In this document: positions 41,330 to 49,279 of the stretch, piece by piece
How positions within the stretch are numbered: the first letter of the stretch is position 1
Layout of the letters: every line of letters starts with the position of its first letter
Assembly (NCBI GenBank): GCA_035709005.1
Contig: DASTFB010000083.1
Span: 1-64,000, forward strand
From: Candidatus Methylomirabilota bacterium
GTDB lineage: Bacteria; Methylomirabilota; Methylomirabilia; Rokubacteriales; CSP1-6
DNA: 64,000 nucleotides
Reading direction: 5' to 3'
Notes under the pieces: generated by a model
The model's database searches: none
What the model saw: the letters and a program-made list of their open reading frames with translations, nothing else
Told to the model about the DNA's origin: nothing
Translations under genes and position numbers: made by a program

Positions 41330-42268
41330 TCAGCGCGGCCGCAGCGCCATCCCGTGGGGGGCCCGGCCCACCGGGATCGTGCGCACCTCCTTGTGGGTGG
41401 CGAGGTCGATCACGGCGACCTGATCTGCGGTGCGGTTGGTCACCAGCGCGTAGCGACCGCTCGGCTCCATCACGACGAGATCCGGGTAGCCCCGCTGGGG
41501 GACGGTGGCCACCACCTTGTCGTCGGTGGTCCGCACGACGACGACCCGGTTGGTCTTGCGCAGAGTCGTGTAGAGGAAGCGGCCGTCCAGGGTGAGGGTG
41601 GCCTCGTGCACGACTCCCGGCAGCGGAATCTCGCCGACGATCCGATTGGTCGCGGTGTCGATCTTGAGGATGACCTTGTTTTCCCCGGCGGCCGCATACA
41701 GCAGCTTTCCGTTCGTGGACAGGGCCAGTCCCATGGCGTCGCCGCCCCCGTGCACGATGCGCCCGGTGACGCCCCGGGTGGCGGTGTCGATCATGGTGAC
41801 GTCACCGGCCGTCTCGCCGGAGACGTAGAACACGCGGCCGTCACGGCTGAAGACACCGTGCGCCGGCCAGGTCGAGACTTCGATCCGGGCCTCGATGCGC
41901 TCGGCTTTCAGGTCGTAGATGATCACCTCGTCGTTGCTCGTCTCGCTGGCCCAGTCCAGCACGTAGAGATACCGGCCGTCCGGCGTGAAGGCCAGGTTGT
42001 AGGGATTGCCGCCGATTTTCACCCGTTTGACGAGCTTGCGGGCCTCGGCGTCGACGATTCCGAGGTCCCGGCTCTTGTCGTAGACGACCCAGGCGATCCG
42101 TCCCTCCGGATGGAACGCGATCCGGTTGGGCTTGCCCCGGCCGAGAGGAATGGCGCCGATCACCTCGAAGGTGTCCGTGTCGATGATCGAGATGGAGTCC
42201 GACCTCGTGTTGGTGACGAACAGCGTCGCGGCGCCTGCCGGCGACGCCGCCAGGACGCTGACCAGCAC
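41330..42268 (-). CDS. secreted YVTN-type beta-propeller protein
   Basis: A protein of about 312 residues built of repeated YVTN-like blades: ATLFVTNTRSDSISIIDTDT, GGNPYNLAFTPDGRYLYVLD, GDAMGLALSTNGKLLYAAA and RYALVTNRTADQVAVIDL. A signal-like segment (VLVSVLAASPAGAA) precedes the first blade. The GTG at 42268 lacks the usual basic N-region; the in-frame sequence upstream (STWIASTLWVLV) suggests that the true start is near 42298 at a CTG, or that the annotated start is short. Function is unknown; in copper and cytochrome operons such propellers may be electron-transfer or scaffold proteins. Confidence 0.78.
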   Translation of the reverse strand: MLVSVLAASPAGAATLFVTNTRSDSISIIDTDTFEVIGAIPLGRGKPNRIAFHPEGRIAWVVYDKSRDLGIVDAEARKLVKRVKIGGNPYNLAFTPDGRYLYVLDWASETSNDEVIIYDLKAERIEARIEVSTWPAHGVFSRDGRVFYVSGETAGDVTMIDTATRGVTGRIVHGGGDAMGLALSTNGKLLYAAAGENKVILKIDTATNRIVGEIPLPGVVHEATLTLDGRFLYTTLRKTNRVVVVRTTDDKVVATVPQRGYPDLVVMEPSGRYALVTNRTADQVAVIDLATHKEVRTIPVGRAPHGMALRPR

Positions 42269-42307
42269 CCATAACGTCGACGCGATCCACGTGCTCAGGG
42301 GGCCTCC

Positions 42308-42673
42308 TCAGGGGGCGCGCTCCAGGGCCACGACGAGCACATTGGGGGCGGCGCCCCGTAAGGTGAATCGTACCTCGTCGCCGACCTGGACGCCGTCGTA
42401 AATCTCGGGAGACGCCACGCGGAAGCCCATGGTCATCGGCGTCATGTACCCGGCGATCTCCTCGTGGCTGATCACGATGAGCCCGGCCTCCGGCAAGAGG
42501 GCGCGCACGACGCCGCGCACCGTCCACTCCTGCTCGGCGGCGGCCCGCGTGTCCCGCGTCCGCGCCAGCTCCTCGGCGAGACGCTGAGCTTGCCGACCCC
42601 ACCAGAGATAGCCCCCGCCCACCCCCAGCAGGAGGGACAGGTTGAGCAAGAGCACCACCTTCCAGGGCCGCAT
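42308..42673 (-). CDS. CusF-like copper-binding protein, membrane-anchored
   Basis: A 121-residue protein with one N-terminal membrane segment (VVLLLNLSLLLGVGGGYLWW), a short helical linker and a CusF-type domain: VRGVVRALLPEAGLIVISHEEIAGYMTPMTMGFRV. The His and two Met residues (ISHEEI, MTPMTM) are the Cu(I) ligands of the CusF fold. ATG 42673 overlaps the previous stop (TGATG). The likely role is copper chaperoning at the outer face of the membrane. Confidence 0.82.
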   Translation of the reverse strand: MRPWKVVLLLNLSLLLGVGGGYLWWGRQAQRLAEELARTRDTRAAAEQEWTVRGVVRALLPEAGLIVISHEEIAGYMTPMTMGFRVASPEIYDGVQVGDEVRFTLRGAAPNVLVVALERAP

Positions 42674-44679
42674 CAGTGCACGTGCTCGTCCGGCGCCGGC
42701 GCGCCGGCCGGCTCTTCGTTGAGTTGCTGGACCTGGGCCAGGAGCGAGTTCAGATCGTCCGGGGGCGGTCCCTCGGCCGCCCAGCGAGCCCGCAGGTAGC
42801 CGGATCGGTCGATGAGGAACTCGGCGTGCGGGCCGTCGGCGAGCAGGCTATAGGCATCCACGATGGCCTCAGCGCCCTCGGTGACGATCGGGAAGAGGAT
42901 AGGGGGCCGGGAGGCCAGTTGGCGGATGGCGTCGGGCGCGGCATCGCGCGGCACGGCGATCGGTTCCACGCCCAGCAGCGCGAGCAACTGATAGTTCTGG
43001 GCGAGCTGGGCCAGCCGGGGGCGGGACTCGGGCAGGGTGTAGAGGACCAGGAGGACGATACGGCGGCCGCGAAAATCGCGAAGCCACTGCGCCGGGATCG
43101 GCCCCACCGAGAACGCGAAGTCGGGCGCCACGAGCCACGGCCGCCCGCGCTCCACCTCGGGCCCCAGCGAGCGGGCGGCCGCACGTGCCCCGAGCGCCCT
43201 GACGAAATTCACCAGGTCCCAGCGCTGGTCGACGGTGAGCCGCTCGCCGAAGCCCGGCATCCCGCCGCGAGCAATGCCGTGGGTGAGCCACCAGAACAGA
43301 TCGCCAGCCGTGTGCTGGCTGGTATGCGGGGCGCGCAGGTCGGCGGGCCGGCGAGGCAGCCCTTGGCCGGCCGGCCCGTCGCCGGCACCCGTCGCGCCGT
43401 GGCACGCGACGCAGTGGGCGCGGTAGAGCGCGGCCCCCTGGGCGATGGAGGCGGCCTGATAGGGCACCGTGGGCCGGCGATACGTGGTTGGGTACGCATC
43501 CACGGTGAGCGCTGGCAGCAGCAAGGCGAGTCCGGCCCCGCCGAAGCCGACCGCGGCGGCGGCCGTCGTCCGGCGGGCCGTGCGGAGGAGCAGCGCGGCC
43601 AGCAGCGCCGACAGCCCGAGCACGGTGAGCTGCGATCCGATCAGCGCACGCAGGCGCAGGTCGGGCGAGCCGTCCAGCGCCGTGAGCGTGAGACGGAAGG
43701 CGAACGGCCACGTGGCCTCGACGTGACGGGCCGGCGGGGTCGTGGTCAGCGCGGCGACGATGCCGATGAGGACCAGGGCGAACGCCGCCTCGATCGTCAT
43801 GCTGCGGGCCAGCCGCCGCAAGGCGGGACGACCGACGGACCTCGCCTCGCCGGCCAGCGCCGGTAGCAGTCGGCGACGGTTCAGCCCCGCCAGCGCCAGG
43901 ATCGGCGCTACCAGGGCCAGCTTGGCGAGGAGCAGGCGACCGTAGGCGGTGCCCAGGAGGCCGGCCACGCTGCCCACGTGGGTCGCGGTGTTCCACACGC
44001 CCGAGAGTAGCAGGCCCAGAACGGCGACCAGGGCCAGCCGCGAGAAGCGCCGCGCGGCCAGGACGGCGTGCGGCCGCGCGTCGGCGCCGTCCTCCGCGCT
44101 CGCCGCAGCCATCAGCGCGGCGAGGGGCAAGAGCGAGCCCGCCCAGAGCCCCGCGGCGATCAGGTGCAGCCCGTCCACGGCGATCGCGCGCGCCGTCCCC
44201 GGGTCGACGGCGGCGGCGTGCCCGGAGGCGCCCAGGAGCGCCAGGGCCGCCAGGCCCAGGAATGCGGCCTGCCCGCGGGCGGCGAGCCAGTCGACGCGTC
44301 GACTGGTGTCGCAGCGCAGCACGAGGAAGGCGCCGAGCAGCAGGAGCAGACCGTGGCGGGCAAGCCAGACATGGCCACCCTGAGTTTGCAGGAGGACGCG
44401 ACCGACCGCGCCCAGCTCCAGCGCCGCCGACATGCGTCCTTCCAGCAGGGCCGTCTGATATCCGAGCATGCCGAGGCCGGTAGCCAGCGCCAGGAGCAGC
44501 AACCGTCGCGCGTTGGCGAGCGTGCGCTCCTCCCAGACCGTTGCCGTCGGACGCGGCGCGCGCCCGGCAATGAGCGGGGCGCTGAGCGCGCCCACGACGA
44601 GCACCGAGGACAGCAGGTGGAGCCAGCGGATTGCGATCGTCGCCGCAGCGTTGAGGTCCACGAACCCGTACCTTACCAT
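42673..44679 (-). CDS. CopD-domain / cytochrome c / redoxin fusion protein
   Basis: A 668-residue fusion. Residues 1-390 contain about ten membrane segments with CopD-type sequence (WLHLLSSVLVVGALSAPL, GLHLIAAGLWAGSLLPLAALM, KLALVAPILALAGLNRRRLLPAL). Residues 410-495 form a monohaem cytochrome c (CVACH from Cys423, later GGMPGFGERL). Residues 520-655 resemble a thioredoxin-like SCO/redoxin domain (RIVLLVLYTLPESRPRLAQL, AEFLIDRSGYLRARW) but lack the CxxxC copper/thiol motif. It is the first gene of the copper operon, 8 nt from the divergent HAD gene. Combining copper transport, haem and a redoxin fold in one chain suggests delivery of copper or electrons to a periplasmic enzyme. Confidence 0.83.
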   Translation of the reverse strand: MVRYGFVDLNAAATIAIRWLHLLSSVLVVGALSAPLIAGRAPRPTATVWEERTLANARRLLLLALATGLGMLGYQTALLEGRMSAALELGAVGRVLLQTQGGHVWLARHGLLLLLGAFLVLRCDTSRRVDWLAARGQAAFLGLAALALLGASGHAAAVDPGTARAIAVDGLHLIAAGLWAGSLLPLAALMAAASAEDGADARPHAVLAARRFSRLALVAVLGLLLSGVWNTATHVGSVAGLLGTAYGRLLLAKLALVAPILALAGLNRRRLLPALAGEARSVGRPALRRLARSMTIEAAFALVLIGIVAALTTTPPARHVEATWPFAFRLTLTALDGSPDLRLRALIGSQLTVLGLSALLAALLLRTARRTTAAAAVGFGGAGLALLLPALTVDAYPTTYRRPTVPYQAASIAQGAALYRAHCVACHGATGAGDGPAGQGLPRRPADLRAPHTSQHTAGDLFWWLTHGIARGGMPGFGERLTVDQRWDLVNFVRALGARAAARSLGPEVERGRPWLVAPDFAFSVGPIPAQWLRDFRGRRIVLLVLYTLPESRPRLAQLAQNYQLLALLGVEPIAVPRDAAPDAIRQLASRPPILFPIVTEGAEAIVDAYSLLADGPHAEFLIDRSGYLRARWAAEGPPPDDLNSLLAQVQQLNEEPAGAPAPDEHVH

Positions 44680-44687
44680 CGACCGCG

Positions 44688-45422
44688 ATGGCCTCGCGTG
44701 GCGGCGGCGCCCTTCGGGCCGTGTTCTTCGACGCCGGCAACACGCTGCTGCGGATGGACTACGACGTGATCGCCGAGCGCTTGTGCGCCTGCGCCTGCGG
44801 CGTCCAGTGCCGCGCGACGGACGTGCAGCGGGCCGAGTGGCGGGCGCGGGTGCGGCTGGATGCCGCGCTCGGCCCGCCCCGGATGGGCCGACCGTCGACC
44901 GAATCCGCCGGCACCAGCGACCTCTACTCTCGGCTCCTGCTCGAGGAGCTCGGCGTCGGCGACCCGACCGTGCTCGACGCGATGGCGGCGTGGCGCCGGG
45001 CCTACAACCCTCCGGTGGGCTTGTGGAACACGGCGCAGCCCCACGCCGAGAAGGCGTTACGGCGGGTTCGGGCGGCAGGCCTGAGCGCTGCCGTCATCTC
45101 CAACTCGAACGGCTCGGTCCGCATGATCCTGGACTCGCTCGGACTCGGGGCCTACCTGGACTTCGTTCTGGATTCCTCGGAGGTCGGCGTCGAAAAGCCT
45201 GACCCACGGATCTTCAGGCTGGCGCTGGAGCGCGCTGGGCTCGGCCCCGGGCAGGCGATCTACGTCGGCGACCTTTACTCCGTCGACGTGCTCGGCGCCC
45301 GCGGGGCCGGCCTGGGCGCCCTGCTGCTGGACCCCGGCGCCTGCTGGGGCCCTCGCGACTGCCCCACCGCCCCCGATGTACTGACCGCCGTCTACCGGAT
45401 TCTCGAGCAAGCAGGGCCATAA
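44688..45422 (+). CDS. HAD-superfamily hydrolase
   Basis: A 244-residue HAD hydrolase with motif 1 VFFDAGNTLLRMD (nucleophile and acid Asp; the latter is replaced by Asn in DAGNT as in some HAD-IA members), motif 2 AAVISNSNG, motif 3 Lys in VGVEKPDPRIF and motif 4 YVGDLYSVDVLGA. The cap is helical (subfamily IA). It is divergent from the copper operon by 8 nt. A phosphatase or phosphoglycolate-like role is possible; the substrate is unknown. Confidence 0.85.
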   Translation: MASRGGGALRAVFFDAGNTLLRMDYDVIAERLCACACGVQCRATDVQRAEWRARVRLDAALGPPRMGRPSTESAGTSDLYSRLLLEELGVGDPTVLDAMAAWRRAYNPPVGLWNTAQPHAEKALRRVRAAGLSAAVISNSNGSVRMILDSLGLGAYLDFVLDSSEVGVEKPDPRIFRLALERAGLGPGQAIYVGDLYSVDVLGARGAGLGALLLDPGACWGPRDCPTAPDVLTAVYRILEQAGP

Positions 45423-45472
45423 AGCAGGACTGTTCAGGGCCGGTTCCACCGCTCCCACTGCGTTGCACCTCA

Positions 45473-45575
45473 CGCGAAATGGGGAGGTCTGGAGGGGGCA
45501 GCCTCGCCCCTTCCAGGTTCATGCCGAGGTTTGGAGGGGGCGCGCCTCGTGCCCCCTCCAAGTTCATGTCGAAGC
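45473..45575. repeat. tandem pair of hairpin repeats (copies 4a and 4b, GGAGGGGGC family)
   Basis: Between two convergent genes, a unit of about 42-44 nt is present twice. Unit a pairs CTGGAGGGGGC (45489-45499) with GCCCCTTCCAG (45506-45516); unit b pairs TTGGAGGGGGC (45531-45541) with GCCCCCTCCAA (45551-45561). Each is followed by GTTCATGCCGAGG or GTTCATGTCGAAG. The leading CGCGAAATGGGGAGG is shared with copy 3 at 27122. A short open frame reads through the repeats on the minus strand but is repeat-encoded only. Confidence 0.75.
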
Positions 45576-45581
45576 GTGAAG

Positions 45582-46952
45582 TCACTCCGGCAGCGTGACG
45601 AACGGGTAGCGGCGAAGGGCGTCGTAGAGGACGCGCTTCATCTGCTGGATCTCGCGCTCGGTGCCCGCCTCGAAGCGGAGGGTGAGGTAGGGATTGGTAT
45701 TGGAGGCGCGGACGAGGCCCCAGCCGCCGCCGGGAAACAGCACGCGGGCGCCGTCGATGTCGATGGTCTCGTAGCGCTGACGGAGGTCTCGAGCCAGCTC
45801 GTCGATCACGCGGAACTTCTCGCTGTCGGGGCACAGCGCCTTCAGCTCCGGCGTCGCGTGCAGATGGGGCACCGAGTCGAACAGCCGCGACAGCGGCTCC
45901 TCGGCCCGGGCGGCGATCGCCAGCACCTTGCCGGCGGCCAGAAGTCCGTCGTCCACTCCGTAGTAGTCCTCGGCGAAGAACATATGGCCGCTGACCTCGC
46001 CGCCCAGGAGGATGCCATCGTCCCGCATCTTGCGTTTGAGATGCGAGTGCCCGGTCTTCCACATGACGGGCACCCCGCCGTGCCGCTTGATCTCGTCGAC
46101 CAGCAACTGGGAGGACTTGACGTCGAAGACGACCTTCGCGCCGGGGTGGCGGGTCAGCAGATCGCGGGCCAGCAGGACGAGCACGAGGTCGGCCTCGTGA
46201 CGACGGCCGCGCTCATCCACGACGCCGACCCGGTCGGCGTCACCGTCCCAGGCCACCCCCGCGTCGGCGTGGACCTCCAGCACTTTGGCCTGCAGGTCCA
46301 CGACGTTCTCGGGGTCCTCGGGATCGGGCAGGTGATTGGGAAAGCGGCCATCCGACTCGCAATGCAGCTCGATCACCTCGCAGCCGAGGCGGCGGAGGAG
46401 CGCGGGGCCGTGGAGGCCGGCCACGCCGTTGCCGGCGTCGGCCACGACGGTGAGCGGACGCGTGATCGTCACCAGGCGCTCGACGGTCGCGAAGTAATCT
46501 TCCCGGGGATCGCGTGCGGTCAGGGTGCCGCTGCCCGTGGCGTAGTCCTCGTCGAGGATGAGGCGGCGGAGGCTCTGGATTTCCTCTTCGGTGAGCGGCG
46601 CGGCGCCGGCCCACACCATCTTCACGCCGTTGTACTCGATGGGGTTGTGGCTGCCCGTGATGGTGGCGCCCCCGTCGAGACGCCAGTGCGCCGTGGCGAA
46701 ATAGAGGATGGGAGTGGTCACGAGTCCCACGTCCACGACATCGACGCCGGCGGAGCGCACGCCGTCGACGAAGGCCCGCTTGAGGTCCGCTGAGGACAGC
46801 CGGTTGTCCTGGCCGACGGCGATGGTCCGGCCGTTCCGCCGGCGCAACAGCGTGGCGTAGGCCCGACCGACGCTGCGGAAGACTTCGGGATTGATGTCGG
46901 TGCCCACGCGGCCGCGGACGTCGTAGGCGCGGAAGATGTGCGGGTTCAGCAT
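45582..46952 (-). CDS. phosphomannomutase/phosphoglucomutase
   Basis: A 456-residue alpha-D-phosphohexomutase. The phosphoserine loop is TITGSHNPIEYNGVKM, the metal loop WDGDADRVG, and the phosphate-binding tail WGLVRASNTNPYLTLRFEA. The N-terminal start HIFRAYDVRGRVGTDINPE is typical of AlgC/ManB-type bifunctional enzymes. It interconverts hexose 6- and 1-phosphates for nucleotide-sugar and polysaccharide synthesis. ATG 46952 is used. It is divergent from the CMD gene. Confidence 0.92.
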   Translation of the reverse strand: MLNPHIFRAYDVRGRVGTDINPEVFRSVGRAYATLLRRRNGRTIAVGQDNRLSSADLKRAFVDGVRSAGVDVVDVGLVTTPILYFATAHWRLDGGATITGSHNPIEYNGVKMVWAGAAPLTEEEIQSLRRLILDEDYATGSGTLTARDPREDYFATVERLVTITRPLTVVADAGNGVAGLHGPALLRRLGCEVIELHCESDGRFPNHLPDPEDPENVVDLQAKVLEVHADAGVAWDGDADRVGVVDERGRRHEADLVLVLLARDLLTRHPGAKVVFDVKSSQLLVDEIKRHGGVPVMWKTGHSHLKRKMRDDGILLGGEVSGHMFFAEDYYGVDDGLLAAGKVLAIAARAEEPLSRLFDSVPHLHATPELKALCPDSEKFRVIDELARDLRQRYETIDIDGARVLFPGGGWGLVRASNTNPYLTLRFEAGTEREIQQMKRVLYDALRRYPFVTLPE

Positions 46953-47045
46953 TGTGTGGCCGGCGCTCCTGGGCTAAGGTGAGCCGGTTGCGCGATCACC
47001 CCTGGAGGGTACCACGGTCACCCGCGATCGATTCTCGAGGTTGCC

Positions 47046-47450
47046 ATGACCGACGACACCGAGCTCCGCGAGCGTACCCGACAAACCGCGCGTCTCCTCT
47101 TCCACTCCATCAGCGGTGGCGTGGGCTACGAGACGTGGCGGAAGTTCGACCGCGGCCTGGCCCGTGAGCTGTCCATGTTCTTCCTGGGCAAGCTCTACAG
47201 CCGCGAGGTGCTGTCCCAGAAGCAGCGCGAGCTCTGCGCGGTGGCCTCGCTCACCGTGCTGGACCGCCCGCGCGAGCTGAGCGCCCACATCCATGCCGCC
47301 CTCAACGTGGGCGCCACGCGGCAGGAAGTGGCCGAGACGATCTTCCAGCAGGTCACCTACGGCGGCATGCCGGTGGTCGTGGAGGCCCTCGAGGTCTACG
47401 CCGAGGTCCTGCGCGCTCGCGGCGAGCCGTTCCCGGCCGACGAGCCCTGA
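47046..47450 (+). CDS. carboxymuconolactone decarboxylase (CMD) family protein
   Basis: A 134-residue CMD-fold protein: SQKQRELCAVASLTVLDRPRELSAHIHAALNVGATRQEVAETIFQ is the conserved helix pair with the His of SAHIHAAL. There is no CxxC, so it is of the lactone decarboxylase type rather than the AhpD peroxidase type. ATG 47046 follows a weakly structured leader. Its stop overlaps the next ATG (TGATG). The role may be in aromatic ring-cleavage metabolism but no other pathway genes adjoin it. Confidence 0.82.
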   Translation: MTDDTELRERTRQTARLLFHSISGGVGYETWRKFDRGLARELSMFFLGKLYSREVLSQKQRELCAVASLTVLDRPRELSAHIHAALNVGATRQEVAETIFQQVTYGGMPVVVEALEVYAEVLRARGEPFPADEP

Positions 47451-48232
47451 TGTCCGCGCGCGCCCTGGAGGCCGCGGTGGAGGCGGCCCGGGCTGCCGGC
47501 GAGATCGCGCTGAAGTACTATCGGGCCGGCGTCGCGGTGACCCTCAAGGCCGACCGCACGCCGGTGACCCAGGCCGACCGCGAGGCGGAGCAGGCCATCG
47601 TCGAGATCCTCGGGAGAGTTCTTCCCGGCTACGGCTTCGTCGGCGAGGAGCTCGGCACGCGGGGACCGTCCGAACGCCGCTGGATCGTCGATCCCATCGA
47701 TGGGACGCAGAATTTCATCCGCCGGATCCCGTTCTGGGCGACGCTGATCGCTCTGGAGGAGGCGGGGGAGCTCACTGTCGGCGTGATTCACAACCCGGTC
47801 ACCGGCGAGCTCTACACCGCCCGGCGTGGCCACGGCGCTCAGCTCAACGGCGTCCCCCTGACGGTGTCGCCGCGGGCCGACCTGGCCGAAGCGCATCTCA
47901 TCCATGCCGGTCTCGACCTGATCCGGCGCGGCGGCCACTGGGATGGCTTCGTCAAGCTGGTCGGCGCCACGGCGCGCCAGCGGGGGTTCGGCGACTATTA
48001 CGGCTACACCCTCGTGGCCGAGGGTAAGGCGGAGATCTACCTGGAGGCCGACCTCAAGCCCTGGGACCTGGCCGCGTGCCGGATCCTGGTCGAGGAGGCG
48101 GGAGGTCGGTTCACGGACTTCGACGGCCGGGCCACCATCTACACGGGTACCGCGCTGGCAACCAACGGTCGACTGCACGAAGCGGCCCTCGCCGTGCTCC
48201 ACGGCCTTGAACCCTCCCGGGGCGTCTGTTAG
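47450..48232 (+). CDS. inositol-monophosphatase family phosphatase
   Basis: A 260-residue Mg2+-dependent phosphatase. Metal ligands are visible in FVGEELG (Glu), WIVDPIDGTQNF (Asp-Asp) and KPWDLAACRILVEEAGG (Asp). The family includes inositol-1-phosphatase, histidinol-phosphatase (HisN) and 3',5'-bisphosphate nucleotidase. The short RIPFWATLIALEE segment is similar to HisN-like sequences, so histidinol-phosphate is a fair guess but not proven. It is translationally coupled to the CMD gene. Confidence 0.87.
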   Translation: MSARALEAAVEAARAAGEIALKYYRAGVAVTLKADRTPVTQADREAEQAIVEILGRVLPGYGFVGEELGTRGPSERRWIVDPIDGTQNFIRRIPFWATLIALEEAGELTVGVIHNPVTGELYTARRGHGAQLNGVPLTVSPRADLAEAHLIHAGLDLIRRGGHWDGFVKLVGATARQRGFGDYYGYTLVAEGKAEIYLEADLKPWDLAACRILVEEAGGRFTDFDGRATIYTGTALATNGRLHEAALAVLHGLEPSRGVC

Positions 48233-48244
48233 GGTCCGATTGCC

Positions 48245-49279
48245 ATGACGGGCCGAGGCCTCGGGGTGTCGATCATGCCGCTCGACAACCGTCGCGAGGC
48301 GCTCGTCGCCGCGGCGGTGGAGGCCGACCGCCTCGGCTACGAGGCGTTCTCCCTGCCCGAGACGTGGGCGCTCGACGTCACCGTGGTGTTGGCCGAGGCT
48401 GCCGTGAAGACCCGGCACATCGCGCTGGCTACGGGCATCGTCAGCATCTGGGGCCGGAGCGCGGGCACGCTGGCCATGATGGCCGCGACCCTGGCATCGC
48501 TGTCGGGCGGTCGCTTCGTGCTCGGGCTCGGCGCCAGCACGGCCCAGCTCGCCGAAGGGCTGCACGACGTACCCTTCCAGACACCGGCTGTCCGTCTCCG
48601 GCGGACGTTGACCCAGGTGCGCGCGCTGCTGCGCGGGGAACGCATCCCGCTGGCCGCCGGGGGCGCTCGCGCGCTCAAGCTCAACCTGCCGCCGACGCCG
48701 CAGGTGCCGATCTACCTGGCGGCGCTGGCCGACGAGTCCATCCGGCTCGTCGGAGAGCTGGCCGACGGCTGGCTGCCCTTCCTCTATCCGTGCAGCCAGC
48801 TCGCCGCGGGGCGGGCTCTGCTGGCCGAGGGTCGAGCGCGGAGCGGCGCCAGCGGGGAGCTTCCGCTCATCTGTCCGTCCGTGCCGACCGTCGTGGCCGA
48901 GGACCCGGCCCGAGCACGCGAAGGCGCGGCCTGGTTCGTCGCCTTCTACCTCACCACCATGGGGCCCCTCTACCGGCAGTCGCTGGCCCGCCAGGGCTTC
49001 GGCAAGGAAGTGCAGGCGGTGCTGGCCGCGAATACTCCGCGCAATCGGGGGCTCGTTCCCCCGGAGGCCGAGATCCTGCTCGAGGAGCTGACGATCTTCG
49101 GCACCCCGGAACAGGCTCGCACCCGCGTCGCCCGCTGGTATGCCGCCGGCGCCGCCCTGCCGATCCTCTTGTTGCCGCCGAACCTGACGCCGGACGAGAT
49201 CTCGCTGGCGCTCGACGCCTTCCGGCCGCTCGTCGAAGCCCCCACCGGTGCCCGGATCCAGCGCATGGGCTCGGCGTGA
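48245..49279 (+). CDS. LLM-class (probably F420-dependent) oxidoreductase
   Basis: A 344-residue TIM-barrel luciferase-like enzyme: GLGVSIMPLDNRREALVAAAVEADRLGYEAFSLPET, then IALATGIVSIWGRSAGTLAMMAATLASLSGGRFVLGLG, which carries the cofactor-binding beta-strand order of Rv2161c-type F420 enzymes, and ADGWLPFLYPCSQL. F420 rather than FMN use is inferred from family. ATG 48245 starts 12 nt after the phosphatase gene. GTGA overlap with the next gene indicates coupling; the substrate is unknown. Confidence 0.86.
   Translation: MTGRGLGVSIMPLDNRREALVAAAVEADRLGYEAFSLPETWALDVTVVLAEAAVKTRHIALATGIVSIWGRSAGTLAMMAATLASLSGGRFVLGLGASTAQLAEGLHDVPFQTPAVRLRRTLTQVRALLRGERIPLAAGGARALKLNLPPTPQVPIYLAALADESIRLVGELADGWLPFLYPCSQLAAGRALLAEGRARSGASGELPLICPSVPTVVAEDPARAREGAAWFVAFYLTTMGPLYRQSLARQGFGKEVQAVLAANTPRNRGLVPPEAEILLEELTIFGTPEQARTRVARWYAAGAALPILLLPPNLTPDEISLALDAFRPLVEAPTGARIQRMGSA

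Noticed and set aside
45214-46062. A minus-strand frame containing two copies of MNLEGAR-like sequence
   Set aside because: It only translates the tandem GGAGGGGGC hairpin repeats and the antisense of two flanking genes.
47046-47450. The larger CMD-family gene as a third selenoprotein
   Set aside because: It has no in-frame TGA and no CxxC-type site; it belongs to the lactone-decarboxylase branch.
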